Shown here piece after piece: positions 1 through 12,000 of a DNA stretch of 64,000 nucleotides. Each line of letters opens with the position of its first letter. The stretch's first letter is position 1. The position numbers and the translations under genes are program-made. This DNA is from Dendrophyllia cribrosa. Lineage: Eukaryota > Cnidaria > Anthozoa > Scleractinia > Dendrophylliidae. The stretch lies in NCBI GenBank assembly GCA_024195265.1, contig JAJLRJ010000013.1:13996322-14060321 (forward strand). The letters are read 5' to 3'. The notes below the pieces were generated by a model that did not search any database, was not told the DNA's origin, and worked only from the letters and a program-made list of their open reading frames with translations.

Positions 1-297
1 GAAAAGCCAAAAAACATATTTGTTTCAATGTAAACCTTAATATAATGGTCCAGTTTTGTTAACAAATACTTTGTCAGTGCACAGAAACTAGTATTCGTTA
101 TCTTTGCCTGCGGATGGCCAGGATGGAAGTGAATTATGATCAATTTTTTCAAGTTCCTCTCAAGAGTCGTGGAAAAATCGCAGAAAAACTTATTATGGTT
201 TGTTCTTCCTTGAAGAAATCACTTGATATTATCTTCTTGGTGTTCTAAAAGCAATTTTATGTTTGAGCAAAGGTACTGCGTGACAATGCCCCTTTAA
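1..297. mobile_element. MITE family 1, copy 1 (cut by window start)
   Basis: The segment matches two other copies at 14055-14537 and 50218-50597: all share GGTCCAGTTTTGTT, a tract close to GCGGATGGCCAGGATGGAA and a right end reading AATGCCCCTTTAA or close to it. The right terminus TTAA is at 294-297. TTAA targets are used by piggyBac and Kolobok transposases. The left end is outside the window. Confidence 0.7.
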
Positions 298-329
298 TTA
301 TCACAGATTCTGGTGATTTTATTCCTCAG

Positions 330-440
330 TTTGAGCAGCCGGTTTCAACAGGTTTTTCAAACACCCCACTTCGCGGTGTTTGAAAATCCTGATGACACAC
401 TCTTCCTCGTGTTTGATATATTACATCAGAGTGACTACAT
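330..440. repeat. Inverted GTGTTTGA motif cluster
   Basis: The segment has repeated CAAACAC and GTGTTTGA motifs in both orientations (CAAACACC...GGTGTTTGAAAA) and GTGTTTGATATATTACATCA. The same motifs recur at about 4318-4560 and 35445-35535, so this looks like a dispersed palindromic element. Its borders are unclear. Confidence 0.45.
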
Positions 441-737
441 TGTGAGATTATAATCACGATAAACAGTAACAGTCTGTTTCATATATATAGTGGGTTTAAT
501 TTTAAAGTTTGCCAGAATTCGAAGGTTTGAGGCACTGCACGTGTTGGGTAAAATTATTCGTTAAAATGCAATTTCCCTACAGTCGTTTTAATGCTTCGAG
601 TGTTTTTTCAATTGCACTGTTAATGGAGAAAGTTGATTTCAACTAGTCAATTGACGGAAACTTTCAGATAGCTAACAAAAAGGGTACAAAAAGAAGTATA
701 ACGCAGAACGAACTAAACTGTTGGTAAAATGGAGGCG

Positions 738-1569
738 CTTAAGGTATCAGCACCGGCAAAATTTATGCTCTCCAAATGCCTTGCAAAAATTCCTGGTTAA
801 ATATCATGCCATGAAATGTACAAATCCAAAGTTTTGGGTCAATATCTCTAATCGTTCAAAAGATATGGGCATTTGAAAATGGACCTTTTTCACCTTTTTG
901 AGCATTCTGATTGGTCCAATAGGGTCACATGACTGATTGGCGGGAAATTCAAAATGTATTGTCTTTATCAATTTATAGAATTCAACTGGGTCATGCTAGG
1001 AACTTTATGTAAATCAAAACAAATAACCGCATATTTCGGTTTATTTCCCGTTAATTTGCATAAATTATCATACATTACGGGGCTGAAACTACGTTTGTGC
1101 CAAGTGGTGTTTAAAACTCATTTCTGAAAACAGATTTTAAAAATATTAAAAACTGTGGGAGAAAAACTTGTTTTTGTGATTTCTTTATCTGAAATTCCTC
1201 TCTGATTGACAGCTGTCGATCTTCCTCAAAATTTGGTCAGACTGACCAAAATTCTGTCAAATGAATTTGGTGACTGCTCTAATTCAATTCCTTTTTGGTT
1301 GAAGTTCCTAGCATGACCCAGTTGAATTCTATAAATTGATAAAGACAATACATTTTGAATTTCCCGCCAATCAGTCATGTGATCCTATTGGACCAATCAG
1401 AATGCTCGAAAAGGTGAAAAAGGTCCATTTTCGAATGCCCATATCTTTTGAACGATTAGAGATATTGACCCAAAACTTTGGATTTGTATATTTCATGGCA
1501 TGACATTTAACTAGGAATTTTTGCAAGGCATTTGGAGAGCATAAATTTTGCCGGTGATGATACCTTAAG
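738..1569. mobile_element. Inverted-repeat MITE with TTAA ends and ~265-bp arms
   Basis: The left arm (about 743-1006) reads as the near-exact reverse complement of the right arm (about 1298-1564). Termini are TTAAGGTATCA and TGATACCTTAA, so the target site is TTAA (739-742 and 1565-1568). The interior has no coding potential that I can recognise. It lies upstream of the first visible FN3 exon of gene A, presumably in an intron. Confidence 0.82.
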
Positions 1570-1625
1570 ACCAACTGGTCTGTTTTAGGATCATTCACTT
1601 ATTTGAGTCATTATTTCGTTTGCAG

Positions 1626-2583
1626 CCCCCCGACCTGTCATGATTATATCTGAGGTGCAGTCTAGGCAAATACGACTTCATGTAACAGATCCGACGCCTA
1701 TCGATACCGCAAAGTACTTGGTACGGTACAAAACAGACACTAGGCACTCCCCATGGGTGTTGAAGGAACAGAGTAAGACCAGCCAAGGTGAAGACGCTTG
1801 GATAACGTTACATGGCGTACATCCCTACACAGCCTACATGGTGGAGGTTGCTTCTTATTATAAAGATCACGATGAAGGGCCATACAGTGTCCCAAAACGG
1901 TTTATCACAAAACAAGCAGGTTAGCGTGCTGTACTAAACAGTTTGTCCCTTAAATGATTAATTATAGTTAATTAAGTTGTATTGATAATAAATGTCTTGT
2001 CTTCTCTATTGTTAAATGATTAAAGTTGTATTATTGTTAATGTGCGGGTTGAAGATCGGAAGGTCGCGGATGGTGTATGTCTTGATCGCAGCCGTCATGT
2101 TCTTAAAACAAGAATGTGTCTTCTAGTTCATCCCTCGAAAGCGAACATCTTTATCCATGCAGTGGCTAAACCGCTAAAAAGGGGATAAAATGTTGGGCCT
2201 CGTGTTAATTATACCAGAAGCAAGGAAGCTTGAATCTTCAATTTTTTTTTCATCTGTTGTATTTTGAACGTTTTGAACGTTTTGTTTTTTGTTTGTAGCC
2301 CCGAGTGGTCCTCCGCGTGATGTGTTGGTAATACCGCGTGGAAAGAGCACCATTAGAGTGTCATGGTCCATTCCCAGCGCTAAAGACTGTAACGGAAAAA
2401 TCACCAAGTACGAGATCATTTTATATAAACTAAATGACGTCACACAAACGTATGTAAGTGAAGAGAAGACTCTGTCCAAGGACATTAGTGGATTGGTACC
2501 TAATCAGCAATACTTCATAGGAGTACGTGCCTACACAAAGTTGGGGCCTGGGCCCTACAGCAGCAATAACAGTTACTCAACAG
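1626..2583 (+). CDS. Gene A exons: two fibronectin type III domains
   Basis: The exons 1626-1919 and 2299-2583 each encode one FN3 domain, each a phase 1-1 module that can be duplicated or lost without changing frame. The first has YLVRYKTD, a WITLHGVHPYTAY core and the GPYSVP end typical of FN3 strands C to G. The second opens with APSGPPRDV and has ISGLVPNQQYFIGVRAY and GPGPYS. FN3 domains are structural or adhesive extracellular modules. The first differs from its gene B paralogue at 7 of 98 residues, four of them near the start. Confidence 0.88.
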
Positions 2584-3003
2584 GTAACAATTGTGTTTGA
2601 CGTATTTGCACGAAATTTTCCTTTTTTCAAACTTAAAACCGAAGCACTGACTTGTCATAATAGTCGGTTTTGTTCCGCATAGTTTCCTGTTTTCTCTTAA
2701 TCCCCTTTCTTTTGTCAACTCAGAGGTCAGCCAAGAATCACCAATAACACAGGCGTTGGAGAAACTTAATAAGGTAAAAAGAGTCACGTGACTACTATGT
2801 GTGTCATTGATAGTCACTGATTATGTCATCAGGTTTTAGTTACGAGGTCTTCACTTGTTTCCTATAAAATATGTAGATTGTATATACCTATATGTTTCAT
2901 TTTTTAAAATATTATTCTTAGATTTTGTACAGTTTATAAAATTACTTTTGAAAAACTCGCGCCATTCATTGATCGACTGTAATGGGATGTTGTTTAAAAA
3001 AAA

Positions 3004-3072
<69 letters not shown>

Positions 3073-6000
3073 CACTTACTAACTTACTTCATTTCGTTGC
3101 TTTAAAATAATGTGTTATGCATGCCATAGGTGGTTTTAAGGGCAGTGGAGGTATTAGGAGGGATTATCTTCAAGAGTGCGAAGGATTGATTTTGTTTCTT
3201 GAAGGAATTTTGGTTAGTCTTCTATTTAGCACAAGATTTTACGTCGAAAAACTACATTAACAATTCCAATTAAATCACACTGAAACTATGTGAGAGACTT
3301 GTGAGTCAGAGGTGTGTGTTGTGAGTTGGACAGAATTATCACCATAAGATTTATTTTCAGGTTCCAGTTACGCACTCTAACGCACTCAAAGTTATGAAGG
3401 AAGTCCGAAATATTACTTCAAAGCCGTCTGAATTATTACAAAAGGACCTGACAATCACAGCAAACATCCTGGACAATGTCGTCAAGACAAATGTGACGTC
3501 CGCTGACGTGGGAGATCACGTGTTGGACACCATAAGTCACGTGATGGATGCTAAGCCTGAAGCATTACAAAAGAACAACAAATCTGCTCCGTAAGTTATA
3601 TCACGCGTGGTTCGTAAATTAGAACCTTGCTAAAAAGGAACAAAAGTTAATGACTGCTCTAGAGAGGTCATCGATGTCAGGGAGCATTGCACCTTATGTT
3701 TAGCGAGAATGACCTTTTATTCCTTTTTGCTCGCAGTTACCACAAATGCTTTTGTGCTGTTATCATCGCATTCTGTGTATTACGCATAGCTCAATTGTAA
3801 AGATTCACATAGAAAATCCCAGTTAGGCATTAATGTTACATAGTTTTTTCTTGTCGGAATCGTGTCGGTTGCGTGACAATAGCTAAGGCGGTTTGTGAAG
3901 TTTCGAATTGTTGAATGACGTGTAATCGAGAACTTAGGGTCAAAACGTGATTGACAATGCAATTAGATCGGAAATCATGAGAGTGTAGACGACCAATCAG
4001 AATAGGGGGAGTTGTCTGTGTAAGGGGATCTTGGGGAATAGTTCAAGTAGGAAAGAAGGGAATCTTCGTGTGAGAGCTGACTCAACACCATCTAACGATT
4101 ATTTCCAGTTAGGCAAAATAAAAAATAAAATAAAGACACTTCTACATAGTTTTGCACGTACACAAAATGTTTATGCAGAGGATAGAAAGATGAGCTTTCA
4201 GCTTATAGAAGGAATAGAAATACTAAGAACTATGTTAGACTATTTACACAATAAAATTATATTAAAGTTAGTAAATTTAAAATAAAATAATTTTATAATT
4301 GACGGTAGAGGCCGAATTCTCTGATGTAATATGTAATGTTTGATGTAATATTTCAAACATGAGACACAGTGTTTCTTCACAAGATCAAACACTGAGGAGA
4401 GAGTTCAAAATACGACTTCAAAGTGTTTGATCTTGTGATGAAATACTGTGTCGAATGTTTGATATTACTTCTCAAACAAAATGATTTTAGAAGGAGAAAT
4501 TAAGGATCCAAAAAATGAGGAGTGTTTCATCTGATTTTCAAACACTCATTAAACATTAATTTTTTTTGTATTTTCTTCATGAATTATTCATGAGTTTGAA
4601 AAGTACAACGTTTCATGTTCAATGCCTTTGCTCCCAGTATGCACTATTGAATGGTCTCTGACAGTCAGGGCGTTCCATAAAACCGAACCTCTATGGAAAG
4701 TTGAGTGGTGCATAAAACAGCTGTTAATGCATGGCACCACTAGAGTGTCCCGACGGTCCGAGAAAGGGTGTAAAGAAATTTTTTTTTTCATTGACCTTAG
4801 TTCATGGGCTGTCATTTTAGACAGGTGACCCATCAGAGGAAGTTTCACGTATGTTTTTCTTCCTGTAATTGTTTCTTTTGTACTTTAAGGTTTGTTCAGA
4901 TTCTTGACGATTACATTGACAAAGGAGGAAAGTTCAGCAAAGATACTTCCAACATCGCAATCATCGATCAGGTGATCAACAGAGAAAGCAGCAACATTGA
5001 CGTCTCTGTTGAAACCACCGTCGACAAAATAGTTCTTAACGTGACCGTAAATTCTACAGAAAAAGATAGTGAAGCTAGTATAACTGTACCCAACTCGGTA
5101 CTAAACAAGAACGACACAGACAATACTACTTTGATCGTGGTCTACTATCGGACCAGCAAGCTGTTTGCTCCTGAGTATCGGAAAACGGAGGTTTGTGAGG
5201 ATAGCTACACAACAGAAAAAGTGGACAGAGTAGAGCGAACGGAAACTTCAAGTTATACGATGGAGAACTCTACAGGAAGTAGAGTGACTGAGAGCAGTCC
5301 AGTACTGTCTGCAAGTTTAAGAAAAAAGCACGTGGCTAATCTGACCACACCTGTTATCATCAAATTTAAAATGCCTCACGATCAGGTACGGACCGCGGGG
5401 TCAATACTGTTTTTTTTTTGTATTTTAAACCCATAAAAAATAATGTTCGTTGCCTGTCTTACTTAATTATATTTTGTGAAGCAAACTGGTTTAAGTTAAA
5501 AGGAGCATTCTGATTTGTCCACAGTTATAAGGGGTATTTTGATTGGTCCATAGTTGGAGTATTCTGATTGGTCCAATTGGTCCATAGTTATAAGGAGCAT
5601 TCGGATTGGTTCATTGTGGCTCCAGTTTAGTCAAATTAATTTTACTTTTTCATGTTGAAATATAATTGTCCTCAGAAAGGTCTATCTGTTTTTAAACTTG
5701 TCACGCTCATTTACCATTAATGAAAATTCTATATTGTCAGAAAATGTGCAAACGAACCATTATACAATCCAAGCTAGCCTATACGGTCTGTAATAGGGAG
5801 TTTAAGTCAATGGTCAATTTTTTTCATAGTAGCTTAGTATAGTACCTCAGGTTAGTTTTTCGATACTGAACCATGATTTGGAAAAAAGGCTTTGCCACCA
5901 ATTGTGACATTAACTGAGCTCCAATTTTAAAACCCAACTATTAAACTTGTTTTTCTTCAAAGATTGTCAACAACAGCACAAGGTGTGTTTGGTGGGATTT

Positions 6001-9000
6001 CCAAAAACGTAAGTAAAGTTCCTTATGAATGTTTATGTTATTGTTGGATGTTTACGAATGTTATAATTGTGATAATTACAGAATGTTGTCTTCCCAGCAC
6101 ACGAAACTAGCACACGTTGCAATAACCGCAGCCTCCAGCATCATACGCACACGTAGTGCAATTGAGTTCTTGTGCTTACTTCACGGGTTGTTTCACTTGT
6201 TTCGTAACTGAAAACCACTATAAAGAAAATTTCAACGAAGTTTTATCCAAACTTGGTGGTATTGGATTCGTACTGTATTTAGGCTCGGGGAGGACTGGAG
6301 TGAGCGGAAATAGAGCCTATACTGTATTGAGTTAACACTGTGTTTTCCTGTCACTGTTCGAGTTAACACTGTGTTTTCCTGTCACTGTATTGAGTTAACA
6401 CTATGTTTTCCCGTTACTGTAGGTGGATGGTCGACTGCTGGTTGTTCTCTGCGTGACATAGTTAAAGACACTATTATTTGCGAATGCAATCACATGACCA
6501 ACTTTGCAGCATTAGTGGTGAGTAATTTAATTGAGGTTCTGTGGAGAACTTTAACTAATAACACTTATGCCAACAAAATTATAGTGGTATGAAGCATGCT
6601 GTAGTCCTGCTTTCCAATTTCAAGAAGAAATAAATCAAATCCGTTTTAAAAAGTTTTAATGCAGCAATTATTCACTTGGGAAAGTTTCAGAAATTCTGGT
6701 CTACGTGCAGTTTTGGTTGTTAGTCTTTTCGGCGATTGAACACTTGTAACAGAGTGGTTTTCCTGCTGCTTTAAAAGTTGATTTGATTCAGCGCAAAAGC
6801 TACACCCATCAAATACTACCTTGGTCTGTGTGTGTCCATGTATACTGAATAAATTGCTTGTGAAGGAACATAAAGCCAATAAATTAAGTACGAATATTAG
6901 CTTATTTAGGTACGGATTCAGTACATAACACGGCCATCTAACATGTGTGGTTTTGTACTGTTCTGTACACAGGATATTGATGGCCCATCATCCAAAGCGT
7001 GCGGTAAACACTCCAAAGTACTGTCACTCATCAGCTATATCGGCTGCGCATTGTCTATTGTGGGACTGACGCTGACCATCTTTACTTTCGGATTTTTCAA
7101 GTAAGACTGTTTTCTGAACTTTTAATGAACATGACTTGAGAATTTGGCCAGTGTTATATGCACATATTTCTTCTGAATACATTAATCTCTTACAATATAG
7201 TGAACCTGCGGTTTGTAGTCACCTAACGACCTTCCCGGATTTTTGATAATAATCGTGACATTGTTTAAAATTTCAAGTCAATGACCAAAACTTCTCTGTG
7301 CATTTTAACAGTTCGTTTTTAGTAGTTGTAAGATTGTAAACGTTTCATGCTCTGTAAGCTTTTCACGTGAGTTATGTACCAGATAGCCTGGATAATCCAG
7401 TTAGACTGGATAAACCCTAAGATGTAAAAACCTATCTATAATACTGCGTAGTACTTGCCTGTGGTACTGCTTGTGTTTTTGCTTGTTCACATTTTACAAC
7501 ATTTGTCCATTGGTACTATGGGTTATCTAATTTTTGTTGTTGTGTTATGACAGGAAGCTTCGAAAAGACCAGATCGCTGCCAAGATTCTGCTGCATCTGT
7601 GCGCCTCGCTTCTGTGTGTGCTGATTGTGTTTGTGTCAGGGGTGGAGAGGGGTGCAGTATCTGAGAACGCCTGTCGGATTGTAGCAGCACTTGTTCATTA
7701 CTTCTTGCTTGTAGCGTTTCTATGGATGTTGATTGAAGCGTACTTCATGTATCAAGCGTTTGTCAAAGTATTTAGAGACTATGGGGATTACGTCATGTGG
7801 AAATGTTCCGCATTGGGGTGGGGTAAGTCTAAAAGCCTTTATTACATATACACCTGTGCAGTAGTAAAGTAGTTTCAGCAAAACTCGGAGACGAGGCAAA
7901 TTAGGTGAAGGGCTCATTGATTTGTATTGTTGACCCGTCGCGATCGTGGAGGAAGATTTCATTGTTGTTGCGAAATGAGGACTCGTTAGTGTGAAGTGTC
8001 AGCCGCTTTCCACAGGGGGCAAGGCGAGAAAGCTGAAACTGAAACTTCACACTAAGGACTAATCTAAGGACAGCTGAAACTTCACACTAAGGACTAATCT
8101 AATTATCTTGCAGTTGCTAACTTTTTTTCTTGGCTTTTTAATTTTTCAGGGCTGCCATTTATCGTCGTAGTCGTCACTATTGCTGTGGATAAAACCAGTT
8201 ATGGTGGAACACACTAGTGAGTATTATAACGTGCTCAGTTAAAGTGAAATATAACATCACGTATGAGATCAGGAAAGGCGGTCTAGGTTTTACATATCCT
8301 TTATCGATATTTACCCTGGTAACTCTGTAGCCTTTACTAAGACTTGTTACTGTAAAGTTCCAAAACTAATGACCCACTGAAATAGGGACATCCCGCTGAA
8401 ATAGGGACATCCCGCTGAAATAGGGACATCCCGCTGTAATAGGGACATCCCGCTGTAATAGGGACATCCCGCTGAAATAGGGACATCCCCCAGAAAGTAA
8501 CGTTGCGATTTGATGTTTGCTAGAAAACACCCAAAGTAGCGACCTTAAAAGAAATGATTTTTTTTTATCGAGGCTTTCGAGAATGGAGCAAGAAAATAAC
8601 CAAACTAGAGAACCTGGAAGAAATGATTTCTTTGGTTTTTCTTTGTGCTCGTATCTTTCAAACGTCGTACATTTATTCATACTTATGGTGGATGAAATGT
8701 CACCCATGTCTAATATGCACGAACAGATACGATTTGTCAAAACAGCCTCACCATCCGTACTATTGGTACAAATGGTAATAACAGTAGTCGATCCTTTGAC
8801 CATTCGCAAATTGCATCTCATTGTGTGTTGTCAGCGGTGCGAACAGTTTGTCGATTGGTACCATTGGTACAAATGGTGTCGATCCGTTGACCATTCGTAA
8901 ACTGCGATGTCAACAAAAACGCGATCGCGTTAGAAAGAGAAAAAAAAGACATGAATATTCCTCGTTCTATAAGCGTGTTACGCCACAACGTGTCTTTAGA

Positions 9001-12000
9001 GACAACTCGGAACATTTTTCTTCTTCATTGTACCTCTGTCTCATTTCTCATCGAAGGATTGGAAACCAAATGTAAACCTTTTCGTACTTTGGTTAGATTT
9101 TGATGGATCTCATACATTTGACTTGTTTTGTTTCGCAGCTGTCGCCTTGGAGACAAAGCATTTTACGCGGCTTTTGTTGCTCCAGTGGTGTTCGTTATTC
9201 TTGTCAACACGGCCACCTTCTCTTTAATCATGTACAAACTTGCGATGCGTCCACCTAACGCCGTTGACCCTGACCGTGGTAGTGAAGGGCTTCTGAAAAT
9301 CAAGCGAGCGTTTGGGATCCTCATCTTGGTCGGTATCACGTGGATGTTTGGTTTCTTTGCGGTGGCTGACGCTCGCCTTGTGTTCCATTATCTGTTTGCT
9401 ATCTGCAACAGTCTTCAGGGTTTCTCAATCTTCATGTTCTATTGCGTCATTCAGAAGAAAGTGCGCGAGTGTTGGTGGGCTCTGCTGACGTGTAATCTGC
9501 GCAGTCTTCAGAAGTCCAAGTCCCTCTACACGGATTCCTATGACCGACGGCGCCTGTCATCCGCCAGCAGAGCTCAATTGGATGCCATGCGCGCCAGAAG
9601 CAACACAGCGATCTCTCAGGTCAGTAAGTCATTTGTGTTCAAGATGATTCCTGCGCGGGAAATTAATCTAGGGTTGTATAGCCGACTGATCAATCGGCTT
9701 AATACAACTTGGCTTCCTTCACTAAAACTCCTAAGGCAGCGGATTATCCATGCGAGAAAGGTGCTCCCAACAGGAGTTTTCTTAAAGGACTCAAACTCGA
9801 AGCGTTGCGGCTACTCCGTCCCTTCCCTCCATCTCACTTATAAATACCATACCATTCCTGTACTGTCCTTTATGCAGAGTAATGCATTTGACATATTGTC
9901 GTGTGTGCCCACAGGTCCTTCAAATGCCGTTACGTCAAGTGGCCAAAGCCCAGCCGGATGTTGTTCTGGATTGCCATCACCATAGCAATTTAGTTTACGA
10001 TGATGATCAAGCTTATCCTACAGTAACACTTGAACCAAGTGATTATCAGCTAATCGATTTGAGCGGAAGCCAGACGATAGAAGTAAACGACTCCATGGAC
10101 AAACTTTCCACATGTGTGACATATCAGTTTGGCTCCAGATCACCGAGTTTGAGGTCTCACGGAGTCACTGTCTCCCAATCACAGAATCCTAGCGTACGTG
10201 GCTCGCGAGCAACGGTGAATTCCGTGCAGTCCACACCTAAAATGTTACGGTTACCGCGTATTCATGCTTTGCAGCCGGTTGGTTTCAAAAGGTCACGTGA
10301 TAGTATGCCACGTGATAATATTCCTTTGAAAGAGACTCTGAAGAGAACAGCGTCACACACTCCTGAGGTGACGAGACCAGCTAAGTGTTCCTCACTTAGA
10401 AGAACTAAATCCGCCAGCGATTCACAACGAGATGATACAAGATTTAGCGCTGATTTTAGCATTTGCAGCGATCAGACTTCAAGTGAGTCACTAAGCTCAG
10501 AAGCTGGTACACCGACAAGGAAACAGTATCTTGCCATCCCCATGGACAACCTTGGTGAGTATTAAAACACAACAACATAGCTACTTTATTGTAATTTTAG
10601 ACAGCCCTTGGATACATGACTCCTTACATGATTCCTTTGAAGAGAGCCAAGGTGATATCCTCTACTTGAAGTCGATGACGAAGAGTATACAGCACGAGCG
10701 CTTTCATTGTAATAATTTTATTCACAGAAATTAAGGTGACTCGACCCAGTTTTTTGGGGGGGTTACCATCCTACTTTGAATCTATCTGGTATCCACACCT
10801 TTACTTTTATCATAAGTCTAACACATAGAATGGATAACATATAGATCAATCTACAATATAATATAAAATATTTGGCGATCGGAGTAAATGTCACGTGGTT
10901 ATAATGCCACGCCCTTTTGAGGTCTGAGTCGAAAATCTGCTGTTACCGGCATTTTTTCGTGGAAATCTCTCGCCTACAAATAGTGCGCATTAGTGCCTTG
11001 CGCTGAGCAGAGTTTCACCAACATCGCAAAGACACAATTCGAGAAATTCAGTGGTTTCCAAATTTAGGTCATAATTTAAGCGAAAATGATAAGCAAACTT
11101 TACACGATTATATCCAATAAACTATGAGACTTATCCCTTTATTTTGGGGATCGTTATAACAGATGAGTCCTTGCAAGTCAGCAAAAAGCTTTAGGGCCTT
11201 GTAAATGCGCGCGATTTCGAGCAAAGGAAACATATAGAAATTATAGTTTTAGCTATTTGTTGACGTTTGTCAGCGTTTAAGAGTCCTTCTCACGAAAAAA
11301 GCATTTTCTTAAAAATTCGTAGTTTTTTTTTCCTTCAAATTTTTCAGGGCCACAATTGATTAACTAACTGCCCGGATTCTGAATTTCATGGTCATTGAAA
11401 AACTGTGACATTATCTTCTATAAGCCCAAAGTTGAGTAAACATTGAAGATTTTTAGCGTTTTGGCTGAGTTTGTGCTCTGGGAGTTGTCTATTGTTTCTA
11501 GTCTGTCATTATACAGCATTCTTGTTCAGCACGCGTGCAATGACTACGCTTGGCTGACTTCCGAATGCTCACCGAGATATGGTAATTTTGGTACTGCCTG
11601 AGACAGGCGATCGCGTGATACATCATAGAGGTTTAACGCATGATTTTTAATCAATTCTCGGCATGATGTACACTCCTGGCTGCAGACGTTATGTGACGGG
11701 AATCCCTTCTATTTTTTCATACTAATTACCATAGACTTATGATATGTGACAGACTTATGATAAAAGTAAAGGTGGGGATACCAGAGAGCTTCAAAGTAGG
11801 ATGATACCCCCCCAAAAAAACTGGGTCGAGTCACCTTAAGTTCAAGTCGTTTTCCACAGCTCTTTTTTTTTATTTTATTTTATTAAATTACAATACCTAC
11901 AGTCAGATATACATTACATTTACATTTATTACATCACTTCAATCGCATTATACAGTTGTATGATGGAAATTACCCACATTTCATTACAATACTAGAGTAC

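Noticed and set aside
2855..3082. 75-codon ORF ending in LLTYLLTY repeats
   Set aside because: It runs into an (ACTT)n microsatellite in an intron.
8366..8821. 151-codon minus-strand ORF after TM4 of gene A
   Set aside because: Its end is the 19-bp repeat and the rest has no domain, splice partner or gene B counterpart.
9128..9985. Single 285-codon exon for TM5-TM7 plus downstream sequence
   Set aside because: The intron at 9620-9914 is open by chance; gene B shows the true donor and acceptor at the equivalent places.
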